In this document: positions 1 to 6,163 of the stretch, piece after piece
Layout: the number at the start of each line of letters is the position of its first letter
Position numbering within the stretch: position 1 is the stretch's first letter
NCBI GenBank assembly: GCA_023389425.1
Contig: JAEWEK010000294.1
Span: forward strand, 1-10,643
Direction: 5' to 3'
Source of the DNA: Pseudomonadota bacterium
GTDB lineage: Bacteria; Pseudomonadota; Gammaproteobacteria; Burkholderiales; Burkholderiaceae_D
Length of the DNA stretch: 10,643 nt
Position numbers and translations under genes: made by a program
The notes under the pieces: generated by a model
What the model saw: only the letters and a program-made list of their open reading frames with translations
Databases searched by the model: none
What the model was told of the DNA's origin: nothing

Positions 1-32
1 GTGTGGGGGTTCGAGTCCCTCCGTGGGCACCA
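1..32 (+). tRNA. 3' end of a tRNA gene, probably tRNA-Leu (partial)
   Basis: Only the T arm, the 3' acceptor strand and the encoded CCA tail are inside the window. The T stem GGGGG (5-9) pairs with CCCTC (17-21) with one G-U pair around the canonical loop TTCGAGT. It is followed by the acceptor strand CGTGGGC, discriminator A and CCA ending at 32. The implied 5' acceptor strand GCCCACG and the GTGT before the T stem resemble betaproteobacterial leucine tRNAs with a long variable arm. The anticodon is outside the window, so the identity is an inference from memory of such genes; the tRNA call itself is strong. Confidence 0.8.
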
Positions 33-57
33 AAATCTACCGGCTTGAACAGCCCGG

Positions 58-101
58 CGCAAAACGCCGCAGTCTTTGCAAGAGGACTGCGGCGTTTTGC
101 G
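58..101. terminator. Bidirectional intrinsic terminator between the tRNA and cueR
   Basis: A perfect 17-bp inverted repeat pairs 58-74 with 85-101 across a 10-nt loop (75-84). The core stem CGCCGCAGTC / GACTGCGGCG is flanked by AAAA on the left and TTTT on the right, so transcripts from either strand end in a GC-rich hairpin followed by U residues. It lies 25 bp after the tRNA CCA end and abuts the cueR stop codon, so it should end both transcription units. Confidence 0.85.
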
Positions 102-102
102 T

Positions 103-522
103 TCAGGGCGCGGCCAGGTCCTCCAGGATCGGGCATGCCGAGCGATCGTCGCCATGGCACGACGCCGCCAGCCGCTCCAGCGTGCCGCGCATCGACTGCA
201 GCTCGACGATCTTCCGGTTCAATTCCTCGATGTGGCGCTGTGCCAGTGCCCGCACGTCGCTGCTCGAGCTCTGCTTATCCTTCCACAAGGCGAGCAGGTC
301 GCGGATCTGGTCCAGCGAAAAACCGAGCGCGCGGCCGCGGTGGATGAACTGCAGCACCTGCACGTCCTGCCGGTTGTAGCGGCGGTAGTTGGATTCGGTG
401 CGGCGCGCCTCGCCGATCAGGCCGATCGACTCGTAATGCCGGATCATCTTGGCCGACACGCCCGACGCCTTGGCCGCCTCGCCGATATTGAAATCCCTGG
501 TCGCTTCTTGAACGCACGACAT
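103..522 (-). CDS. cueR: CueR-type Cu(I)-responsive MerR-family regulator
   Basis: The 139-residue protein has the MerR layout: an N-terminal winged helix-turn-helix (about residues 11-48, with IGEAAKASGVS and MIRHYESIGLI), a dimerisation helix (about 89-120) and a C-terminal metal-binding loop. The loop reads SCHGDDRSAC, with Cys122 and Cys130 in C-x7-C spacing, matching Cys112/Cys120 of E. coli CueR. Ser87 aligns with CueR Ser77, the residue that separates +1-metal sensors from +2-metal sensors, which have Cys there. The family binds Cu(I), Ag(I) or Au(I) and untwists promoters with long spacers to activate copper export genes. The extra 10 N-terminal residues are supported by a purine-rich ribosome site (GAAAGGAAAG) upstream of the ATG. 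The promoter carries a CueR box, so autoregulation is likely. No copA, copZ or multicopper oxidase gene is adjacent. Confidence 0.93.
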   Translation of the reverse strand: MSCVQEATRDFNIGEAAKASGVSAKMIRHYESIGLIGEARRTESNYRRYNRQDVQVLQFIHRGRALGFSLDQIRDLLALWKDKQSSSSDVRALAQRHIEELNRKIVELQSMRGTLERLAASCHGDDRSACPILEDLAAP

Positions 523-551
523 GGCCGCTTTCCTTTCAGTGTCAATGGCTC

Positions 552-582
552 AGCATACACCTTCCAAGGATAGGAAGGTCAA
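552..582 (-). promoter_or_regulatory. cueR promoter with a 19-bp spacer
   Basis: Read on the minus strand, -35 TTGACC (582-577) is followed by exactly 19 bp and then -10 TATGCT (557-552). An overlong 19-bp spacer is the hallmark of promoters activated by MerR-family proteins, which twist the DNA to realign the two boxes. It points toward cueR, with a start predicted near 545 and a leader of roughly 20-25 nt. Confidence 0.88.
559..579. promoter_or_regulatory. CueR operator (copper box)
   Basis: A perfect dyad, ACCTTCC-N7-GGAAGGT, occupies most of the spacer between the -35 and -10 boxes of the cueR promoter. The half-sites and the N7 centre have the same form as the E. coli copA operator. This supports copper-dependent autoregulation of the adjacent regulator gene. 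Confidence 0.9.
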
Positions 583-586
583 ACGC

Positions 587-614
587 TTGACTTCGGGGCT
601 TGTGGCGTTATGCT
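587..614 (+). promoter_or_regulatory. Sigma70-like promoter of the small secreted protein gene
   Basis: TTGACT (587-592), a 16-bp spacer and TATGCT (609-614) form a good sigma70-type promoter pointing right. A start about 7 nt after the -10 box falls near 621, only about 3 nt before the ATG at 624. The transcript would therefore be leaderless or nearly so. The promoter lies back to back with the cueR promoter, with 4 bp between the -35 boxes, and could be influenced by CueR bound at 559-579. Confidence 0.6.
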
Positions 615-623
615 GAGCCTGCC

Positions 624-830
624 ATGAAACATCTGCCCCGACCACTTGCCGCAGCCCTGCTCGCCCTCTGCGCGGGGCAGCTTGCCGCCGCACCCGCGCC
701 CTGGTACCAGTGGCGCAGCAAGGTCGACGACCGGCTCGTCTGCGCCCAGACCACGCTCGGTCCCGGCTGGGAAAAGGCCTCCGGGCCCTATCAGGACAGC
801 CATTGCCAGTATCGGAGCAAGCGGCAATAA
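624..830 (+). CDS. Small secreted two-cysteine protein of unknown function
   Basis: The predicted product has 68 residues. Residues 1-23 form a clear Sec signal peptide: MKHLPRP followed by an Ala/Leu-rich core ending in AAA. The mature part is about 45 residues, starts WYQWRSKVDD and holds two cysteines (Cys40 and Cys61) that could form one disulfide. Trp27, Trp30 and Trp49 and the GPY segment look like a compact conserved core. From memory, similar short WYQWRSK-type proteins occur in Massilia and relatives; this could not be checked. There is no clear ribosome site before ATG 624, which fits the near-leaderless promoter just upstream. The only in-frame alternative start is a TTG at 600, upstream of the -10 box and so unlikely. 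Localisation is probably periplasmic or secreted. The function is unknown; a copper link is suggested only by the neighbouring regulator. Confidence 0.72.
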   Translation: MKHLPRPLAAALLALCAGQLAAAPAPWYQWRSKVDDRLVCAQTTLGPGWEKASGPYQDSHCQYRSKRQ

Positions 831-882
831 TGCATTGAAACGAACACGACTGACGTAGCCATTTTCCACCGAGGGGGACACG

Positions 883-1461
883 ATGTTTACGAATCCGGAA
901 CAATTTGCTTCCGCCACCAAGACGCTGTTCGATCTCCAGACCCAGACCTTCAACGCGCTGGCCGACAAGGCGATGCAGGGCGTGCAGCAGGTCGTGGCGC
1001 TGAACATGCAAACGGCGCGTAATTCCGTCGAAGGCACGCTCGCCGCCGGCAAGGCGCTGAGCCAGGCCAAGGATCCGCAGGAGGCTTTCGCCACGATGAC
1101 CGCGCGCGTGCAGGACGGCGTAGCCGGCGCCACGGCGCACGGGACGCAGCTCAGGCAGATCATCGACGACATCCACAGCGAGTTCCGCGACGCCGCCGAT
1201 GCCCATGCGCGCGAGGCCAAGAACACGCTCACGGCGCTGATCCACGATGTGACGCAAAACGTGAAGCCGGGCTCGGAAAATGCGGTCGAGATCATCAAGA
1301 CCGCGATCGACAATGCCTTCGCCGGCTACGAGAAGGCGACGCAGGCGACGCGGCAGGCGGTGTCCGAGGTGGAGGCGCAGGTGGCCAAGGCCGCCGAACT
1401 GGTCACGCCGGGGATGGGCAAGGCAGAGAAGGCTGCGCGCCCCGAGACGGAAACCGAATAG
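883..1461 (+). CDS. Phasin family protein (PHA granule-associated)
   Basis: This 192-residue, Ala/Gln/Thr-rich, almost wholly helical protein starts MFTNPEQFASATKTLFDLQ, the typical opening of Phasin_2-type proteins of Burkholderiales. The phasin core spans about residues 5-110, followed by a long amphipathic helical region and an Ala/Glu/Lys-rich tail (about 165-192). Phasins coat polyhydroxyalkanoate granules and control their size and number; some act as chaperone-like stress proteins. The start is supported by a strong GAGGGGG ribosome site 5 nt before the ATG. It lies 52 bp after the small secreted gene on the same strand, with no clear promoter of its own in the gap, so co-transcription is possible. 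Its stop codon is 2 bp from the convergent tssA stop. No other PHA gene is in the window. Confidence 0.9.
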   Translation: MFTNPEQFASATKTLFDLQTQTFNALADKAMQGVQQVVALNMQTARNSVEGTLAAGKALSQAKDPQEAFATMTARVQDGVAGATAHGTQLRQIIDDIHSEFRDAADAHAREAKNTLTALIHDVTQNVKPGSENAVEIIKTAIDNAFAGYEKATQATRQAVSEVEAQVAKAAELVTPGMGKAEKAARPETETE

Positions 1462-1489
1462 CCTTATTTGCTGGCTATCCCCAGCAAAT
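1458..1489. repeat. Two mutually exclusive hairpins at the phasin/tssA convergence
   Basis: ATTTGCTGG (1466-1474) pairs perfectly with CCAGCAAAT (1481-1489) across a 6-nt loop. Alternatively ATAGCC (1458-1463), which contains the phasin stop codon, pairs with GGCTAT (1473-1478). The two stems share bases and cannot form together. Neither is followed by a T run on either strand, so they are not classical intrinsic terminators. They sit exactly where the two convergent genes end and are the only candidate transcription boundary there. Confidence 0.6.
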
Positions 1490-2447
1490 CCTCAATCCGC
1501 GCCAGCGTCGCATCGTCCTTGACCACGCCGCGCAGCCACTGGTGCAGCGGCTGCTCGCCCCAGGTCGCCGCCTTCTCGGCCAGGTAGGCCACTGGACTGT
1601 GCGGCTCCGTGCGGCGGAAGAACTCGGCGACGATGCGCAGTTGCGCCAGCGCCTGCGCGCGGTTCTGGATCGGGCCGGATGACATCGTGCGCGGCGCCGC
1701 GCCTTCAGCCACATCCGGCTGTGTGTCCGCCGCGGCTTTCGGCATGGCGCCCGCCTCCCGCGCGAACGGCGTCACGAAATGGATCATGCCTTGCAGCGCC
1801 GCCTTCGCCGCGGTGAAGCTCGGCCCGTCCTGCCCGACGCGCTCGTCCACCGCGCGCTCGAGATCGGCCATGGCGGCGGCACAGCGATCCAGCTCGCGCA
1901 CCATCGCCTCGTAGAACGCCCGCGAGCTGCGCCGGCTTGCCGCCTGGAGCGCTTCAAGTTCCTCGCCGCCGCGCCCGCGCGCCGCCTCGAAGTCTTTCAT
2001 CGAATGGCCATCGCTCTCGGTGACGGGGAGCTCGATGATCATCTGCGGTACGCGCGCCACGATCCAGTGCAGGTTGCCGATGCGCTGCTCGCACCCGCCT
2101 TCGTCAGGCAGCGGATGCACATGCTCCCAGTGCCGTTCGCACAGTGCCCCGATCAGCAGCAGGCTGTCGCTCAAGCCGCGCAAGCCGTGCGTTTTCACGC
2201 TGGCTTCGGCCAGCCACACCGCCAGCCGCAGGTCCTTGCTGCGCTTCTCGATCAATTCGGCGCAGCGTTTGGCGACGAACTTCCAGTCCGCCTCCTTGAG
2301 CGTCGTGACCCAGGCGCCCTGCTCCAGGGTCGGATCGTCGGCGCGGCGCGCATTGGCGATCGCATCGAGCTCCGGCGAGAACGATATGTCTTCGCCGCAG
2401 GGCTGGGCGTCACTGATCGGCGCGAGAAGCTGTTCAATGTCGAGCAT
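1464..2447 (-). CDS. tssA: T6SS protein TssA (ImpA family), sheath-assembly cap
   Basis: The 327-residue protein begins MLDIEQLLAPISDAQPCGED, the standard start of the ImpA N-terminal domain (about residues 5-125). A variable helical middle is followed by an Ala/Pro-rich linker (about 235-260) and a C-terminal helical domain (about 262-327) with RAQALAQLRIVAEFFRRTEPHSPV-like features and a PLHQWLRG segment. TssA oligomers start at the baseplate and coordinate Hcp tube and TssB/TssC sheath growth, some remaining at the distal end as a cap. The length fits the short TssA class rather than the long VasJ type. The ATG lies 10 bp after the clpV stop, and its ribosome site (AGGGAG) overlaps that stop, implying coupled translation. 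It is the last gene of the minus-strand operon. Confidence 0.95.
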   Translation of the reverse strand: MLDIEQLLAPISDAQPCGEDISFSPELDAIANARRADDPTLEQGAWVTTLKEADWKFVAKRCAELIEKRSKDLRLAVWLAEASVKTHGLRGLSDSLLLIGALCERHWEHVHPLPDEGGCEQRIGNLHWIVARVPQMIIELPVTESDGHSMKDFEAARGRGGEELEALQAASRRSSRAFYEAMVRELDRCAAAMADLERAVDERVGQDGPSFTAAKAALQGMIHFVTPFAREAGAMPKAAADTQPDVAEGAAPRTMSSGPIQNRAQALAQLRIVAEFFRRTEPHSPVAYLAEKAATWGEQPLHQWLRGVVKDDATLARIEDLLGIASK

Positions 2448-2457
2448 GGGCCGCTCC

Positions 2458-5094
2458 CTATGCCGCTTCGACGGCGTACTTGAACTTGCCGGCCTTGGTG
2501 GCGCTCACCTTGATGCGCGCGATCGCGCCGCCCTCGGCCATGCTGGCCAGCACCGAATCGGCGATCTCGGGCAGCATGGTCCCGTTCAGGATGTTGTCGA
2601 CGTTGCGCGCGCCGGAGTCGACCTCGGTGCAGCGCGCCAGCACGGCGTTCACCAGCGCGTCGTCGTAGCTGAATCCGGCCTGGTGGTTTTCCTCCACGCG
2701 CTGCCTGATGCGCTCCAGCTTCAGCCGGATGATGTTGGACAGGACCTCGTCGTCGATCGGATAGAACGGCACCACGGCCAGCCTGCCGAGGAAGGCTGGC
2801 CTGAACTGCCTCATCAGGTTCGGCCGAATCAGCTCGGCCAGCTGCTCCGGCGCCGGGCGCTCCGCGGCGGGCTTGTTCAGGCAGGCCTGCATGATCTGGC
2901 TCGACGCGACGTTCGATGTGAGGATGATGATGGTGTTGCGAAAATCGATCTGGCGGCCTTCGGCATCTTCCATCACGCCCTTGTCGAACACCTGAAAGAA
3001 CAGTTCGAGCACGTCGCCGTGCGCCTTCTCGACTTCGTCCAGCAGCACCACGCTGTACGGATTGCGCCGCACCGCTTCGGTCAGTACCCCGCCTTCGCCG
3101 TAGCCGACGTAACCCGGCGGCGATCCCTTCAGGCCGGACACGCTGTGCGCCTCCTGGTATTCGCTCATATTGATCGTGATGAGCTTACGCTCCCCACCAT
3201 ACAGCAGGTCCGCCAGCGCAAGCGCGGTCTCGGTCTTGCCGACGCCCGAGGTGCCGACGAACAGGAATACGCCCTTCGGCTTGTTCGGGTCGTCGAGATT
3301 GGCGCGCGCGGTGCGCACGCGCTGCGCCACCGCGCCGATCGCGTGCGGCTGGCCGAGGATGCGTTCTTCCAGCAGGCCCTTCAGATTCATCACGGTCCTG
3401 ATCTCGTCCTTGACCATGCGGCCGAGCGGGATGCCGGTCCAGCCGGCGACGATCGCGGCGACGGTGTGGCCATCCACCTGCACCGGCACCAGCGGCGACT
3501 CGCCCTGCACCGAGCGCAGCTCCGCCATCAGGGCGGCCAGCGAAGCGCGGTCGGCATGTGCATCGCCCGCTTCGAGTTGCGCGCGCACTTCCTTGATCCG
3601 GTTGACGATGGCTTGTTCGCTCTCCCAGCGCTGCTGCAGGCGCTGGCGTTCTTCATTGACCTCGATGCGCCGGGCACGCAGCTCGCGCAGCTCGGCGCTG
3701 TGGCAGCCACCGGATGCCTCCTCGCGCATCAGCGCGGCGATCTGCGCGTCGAACTGCTCCAGCTTGCGCATGCCGGCCTCCAGCGATGCCGGTGTCGCAT
3801 CCTGGCCGAGCGCCACCTTGGCGCAGGCGGTGTCAAGCACGCTGACCGCCTTGTCCGGCAGCTGGCGTCCGCTGATGTAGCGGTGCGACAGCCGCACGGC
3901 TTCCTGGATCGCTTCGTCATAGATGCGCACACTGAAGTGCTTCTCCATCAGCGGCGCCATCGCGCGCAGCATGGCGCAGGCCGTGTCTTCGTCGGGCTCC
4001 TCGACCTTCACGACCTGGAAGCGGCGCGCCAGTGCGGCGTCCTTCTCGAAATACTTCTTGTATTCGCTCCAGGTGGTGGCGGCGATGGTGCGCAACTCAC
4101 CGCGCGCCAGGGCTGGCTTGAGCAGGTTGGCCGCGTCGTTCTGGCCCGCCGCGCCGCCGGCGCCGATCATGGTGTGGGCCTCGTCGATGAAGAGGATGAT
4201 CGCGTGCGGGCTTCTTTTCACCTCGTCGATGACGTTCTTCAGGCGGTTCTCGAACTCGCCCTTGACGCTGGCGCCGGCCTGCAGCAGGCCCATGTCGAGC
4301 GTATGGATCTCGACGCCGCGCAGCACTTCCGGCACGTCGCCGCTGGCGATGCGCAGGGCCAGTCCTTCGACCACGGCCGTCTTGCCGACGCCCGCTTCGC
4401 CGGTCAGGATCGGGTTGTTCTGGCGGCGCCGCATCAAAATGTCGATGGCCTGCCGGATCTCGGGATCGCGCCCGATGACAGGGTCGACCTTGCCTTCGCG
4501 GGCGCGCTGCGTCAGGCAAGTGGTGAACTGGTCCAGAGCGGGGGTCTTGTCCGGCGCCTGCGCTTCCAGCTCGGTGAGCGGGTCGGCCTGATGATCGTCG
4601 CCGGGAAGGAGCGTCGCTTCGTCCGAGCCTTGAGTGAGCTTGTCGAAATCGTGCTTCAGCCGGTCGAGCGGGTATGCAGCGAACAGCCTCGAGGCCCGCT
4701 GGGCGAGCTGCGCGAGATCCGGTTCGGTCAGCAGCGCGAGCAGGAGGTGGCCGCTGCGAATCTGCTGCGGCCGCCCACCGCCCAGCGAGGCGATCAGCCA
4801 AGCGTGTTCGAACAGCGTCGGCAGATGCCTGGAAAAGACCGGCGTGCGCCCGCTGCCGGCGGCGAAGCGCGCGATCTCGTTGCGCAGGTCCGTTTCGAGT
4901 CCGGTGGCGCTGATCTCGCAGTGCCGCGTGATTGCGACAAAGTCGCTGCCTGGCTGTTCGAGCAAGGCCAGGAACAGATGCTCGACATCGACCTCGTACT
5001 GGCCAAGGCCGACGCAGATATTTGCCGCGCGCGTCGCCGCCATGCGCGTGGTCTCATTGAGCTTGCCGATCAGGGTCTTCAGGTTGATGTCCAT
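2458..5094 (-). CDS. clpV: ClpV (TssH) AAA+ ATPase, T6SS sheath disassembly
   Basis: From ATG 5094 the protein has 878 residues, normal for ClpV. It has an N-terminal double-Clp domain (about 1-150) and two AAA+ modules separated by a coiled-coil middle domain (about 430-520). Walker A motifs are GEAGVGKT (about 232-239) and GTSGVGKT (about 614-621); Walker B motifs are ILFIDEAH (about 300-307) and VVLLDEVEKA (about 682-691). All are intact, so both ATPase sites should work. ClpV hexamers pull apart contracted TssB/TssC sheaths so they can be reused. An ATG 18 bp upstream (5112) overlaps the tssE stop as ATGA. The inner ATG is preferred because GAGG lies 7 nt before it and it gives the usual MDINLKTLIGKLN start. 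It directly follows tssE; tssF and tssG are missing from between them. Confidence 0.96.
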   Translation of the reverse strand: MDINLKTLIGKLNETTRMAATRAANICVGLGQYEVDVEHLFLALLEQPGSDFVAITRHCEISATGLETDLRNEIARFAAGSGRTPVFSRHLPTLFEHAWLIASLGGGRPQQIRSGHLLLALLTEPDLAQLAQRASRLFAAYPLDRLKHDFDKLTQGSDEATLLPGDDHQADPLTELEAQAPDKTPALDQFTTCLTQRAREGKVDPVIGRDPEIRQAIDILMRRRQNNPILTGEAGVGKTAVVEGLALRIASGDVPEVLRGVEIHTLDMGLLQAGASVKGEFENRLKNVIDEVKRSPHAIILFIDEAHTMIGAGGAAGQNDAANLLKPALARGELRTIAATTWSEYKKYFEKDAALARRFQVVKVEEPDEDTACAMLRAMAPLMEKHFSVRIYDEAIQEAVRLSHRYISGRQLPDKAVSVLDTACAKVALGQDATPASLEAGMRKLEQFDAQIAALMREEASGGCHSAELRELRARRIEVNEERQRLQQRWESEQAIVNRIKEVRAQLEAGDAHADRASLAALMAELRSVQGESPLVPVQVDGHTVAAIVAGWTGIPLGRMVKDEIRTVMNLKGLLEERILGQPHAIGAVAQRVRTARANLDDPNKPKGVFLFVGTSGVGKTETALALADLLYGGERKLITINMSEYQEAHSVSGLKGSPPGYVGYGEGGVLTEAVRRNPYSVVLLDEVEKAHGDVLELFFQVFDKGVMEDAEGRQIDFRNTIIILTSNVASSQIMQACLNKPAAERPAPEQLAELIRPNLMRQFRPAFLGRLAVVPFYPIDDEVLSNIIRLKLERIRQRVEENHQAGFSYDDALVNAVLARCTEVDSGARNVDNILNGTMLPEIADSVLASMAEGGAIARIKVSATKAGKFKYAVEAA

Positions 5095-5111
5095 GGGCCG
5101 TCCTCGCTTCA

Positions 5112-5585
5112 TCAGGATGATGTCGTTCCGCGCTTTCGCACGCCCCGCGCGATCGAGTAGCGCAGTGACGACGGTTGCAGCACGGCGTTGAAGTTGACTG
5201 TCTCGCCGCCGGCGCCGACCCGCAGCCTGGCCTGGATGACGAAGTGCAGGCGGTTGATGCCGCCACCCGATGGCTCCAGCGTGGCGCTTACGCCGGCCAG
5301 GCGCGGTTCATGCGCTTCGATCGTGGCGCGCAAGCTCGCGCAGATCGCTTCGCGGTCCTCGCTACTGGCCAGGCACATGTCGGCGAAGTCGGGGAGGCCA
5401 TAATTGAGGACCGATGCGAAGGCCCGCGGATGCTCGTCGAGCCAGCGCGGCACGGCGCGCGTGTTGAGCAGCGCTTCCAGGTCGCGCGCAAGGAGATCCT
5501 TGACCTGGTCGAGCGTCAAGCGCGTGTCGCCCTGCCCTGTCGCGCCCATCAAGCGGTCGAGCAGGCCGGGCGTGAATCCGTTCAT
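5112..5585 (-). CDS. tssE: T6SS baseplate protein TssE (gp25-like)
   Basis: This 157-residue protein is of the gp25/lysozyme-like baseplate family. The N-terminal part has the usual FTPGLLDRLMG start, then a helical stretch with VLNYGLPDF (about 60-68), and a beta-rich C-terminal half. The EPRL motif (about 93-96), needed in gp25 relatives for nucleating sheath assembly, is present. TssE is a wedge component that links the baseplate to the first sheath ring. A GGAG ribosome site lies 7 nt before the ATG. A GC-rich hairpin in the 57-bp gap after hcp lies immediately upstream. The stop codon overlaps an alternative clpV start. TssE normally works in a wedge with TssF and TssG, which are not in this window. 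Confidence 0.95.
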   Translation of the reverse strand: MNGFTPGLLDRLMGATGQGDTRLTLDQVKDLLARDLEALLNTRAVPRWLDEHPRAFASVLNYGLPDFADMCLASSEDREAICASLRATIEAHEPRLAGVSATLEPSGGGINRLHFVIQARLRVGAGGETVNFNAVLQPSSLRYSIARGVRKRGTTSS

Positions 5586-5600
5586 TGCGACTCCAGAAAA

Positions 5601-5624
5601 TACCGCGGCCCCGAAGCCGCGGCA
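5601..5624 (-). terminator. Hairpin after hcp: partial terminator or mRNA-stabilising stem
   Basis: On the minus strand, CCGCGGC (5622-5616) pairs with GCCGCGG (5609-5603) around a TTCGGG loop. The stem can extend by a G-T and a T-A pair. It is followed by a short U-rich stretch, TATTTTC (5602-5596). It lies 18 nt past the hcp stop, and the tssE ribosome site begins immediately after the U run. A partial terminator here would give more hcp than downstream mRNA; a role as a 3' stabiliser of hcp mRNA is equally possible. The U run is short, so it is probably leaky. Confidence 0.55.
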
Positions 5625-5642
5625 TCATGGCCCGCCGGTCGG

Positions 5643-6134
5643 TCAGGCGATCTTGTTGGCGGCAAGATCCCAGCCGCCCGAGGTATTGCCGCCGGCGCCG
5701 CCGCTGACCTTCTGCTGGGTGTACATGTACTTCACTTTCGAGAATTTGAGGCCGACTTCTTCCTGCATGAAGGCGCCCTCGTTCACGGCCGGCTTGACGT
5801 CGCCGATCAGCACGTTCTCGAGCTGGACTTCGAAGTACTTCACACGGTCCCCGTTGCCGTCCGCGCGCATGAACTCCAGCTTGGCCTTGGCGATGGTCTT
5901 GCCGGCGGCGCAGGTCTGCAGCAGGAGCGGCGTCGCCAGGTCGGCCAGCTTGGTGAACTTCACCTCGCTCATCTCGACCCGCTCGGCGGTATGGCCGCCG
6001 CCGGTCGATGCCGTCGCGGATTTCGGCTGGCTCACGCTCCATTGCACCGATTTGCACTCGATCCAGTCCTTGTGCTTGTCGTCCATCGATTCACCCTTGA
6101 TGCCGTCGATTTGAAGGTACACGTCAATTGCCAT
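5643..6134 (-). CDS. hcp: Hcp (TssD), T6SS inner tube protein
   Basis: The protein has 163 residues, normal for Hcp, and starts MAIDVYLQIDGIKGESMDD. Typical segments follow in order: DWIECKSVQWSV, the glycine-rich loop ATASTGGGHT, EFMRADGNGDRVKYFEVQ and MQEEVGLKFSKVKYMY. The C-terminal tail GGWDLAANKIA is typical of the Hcp1 family. Hcp hexamers stack into the tube carrying the VgrG/PAAR tip and effectors; Hcp is itself secreted. There is no extra C-terminal domain, so it is not an evolved (effector-fused) Hcp. The ATG at 6134 has an AGGAG site 6 nt upstream. The reading frame stays open far upstream, but that part is a shadow of tssC. The gap to tssC is 29 bp and no separate promoter is visible. 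Confidence 0.96.
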   Translation of the reverse strand: MAIDVYLQIDGIKGESMDDKHKDWIECKSVQWSVSQPKSATASTGGGHTAERVEMSEVKFTKLADLATPLLLQTCAAGKTIAKAKLEFMRADGNGDRVKYFEVQLENVLIGDVKPAVNEGAFMQEEVGLKFSKVKYMYTQQKVSGGAGGNTSGGWDLAANKIA

Positions 6135-6163
6135 TTCTTGCTCCTGGTTCGGGTTGGGGGAAA

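Larger units (their letters stand above)
547..619. repeat. 11-bp inverted repeat holding both divergent -10 boxes
   Basis: GGCTCAGCATA at 547-557 is the exact reverse complement of TATGCTGAGCC at 609-619. Each arm contains the -10 hexamer TATGCT of one of the two divergent promoters. The repeat centre (583) lies within the gap between the two -35 boxes. A shorter dyad, GTCAA-N4-TTGAC (578-591), sits near the same centre. Confidence 0.9.

Noticed and set aside
831..882. A separate promoter for the phasin gene
   Set aside because: TTGAAA at 835 has no matching -10 box at 16-18 bp, and nothing else in the 52-bp gap fits; a promoter could not be supported.
1..1461. A tRNA-anchored genomic island carrying the T6SS
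   Set aside because: A tRNA 3' end lies at the left edge, but there is no integrase, no second copy of the tRNA end as a direct repeat, and ordinary housekeeping-like genes lie between it and the T6SS.
2020..5160. A 1046-codon open frame on the plus strand, antisense to clpV and tssA
   Set aside because: It is a shadow frame caused by high GC at third codon positions. The encoded sequence is rich in His/Arg/Leu/Gln with no domain, while the opposite strand carries full-length ClpV with all ATPase motifs.
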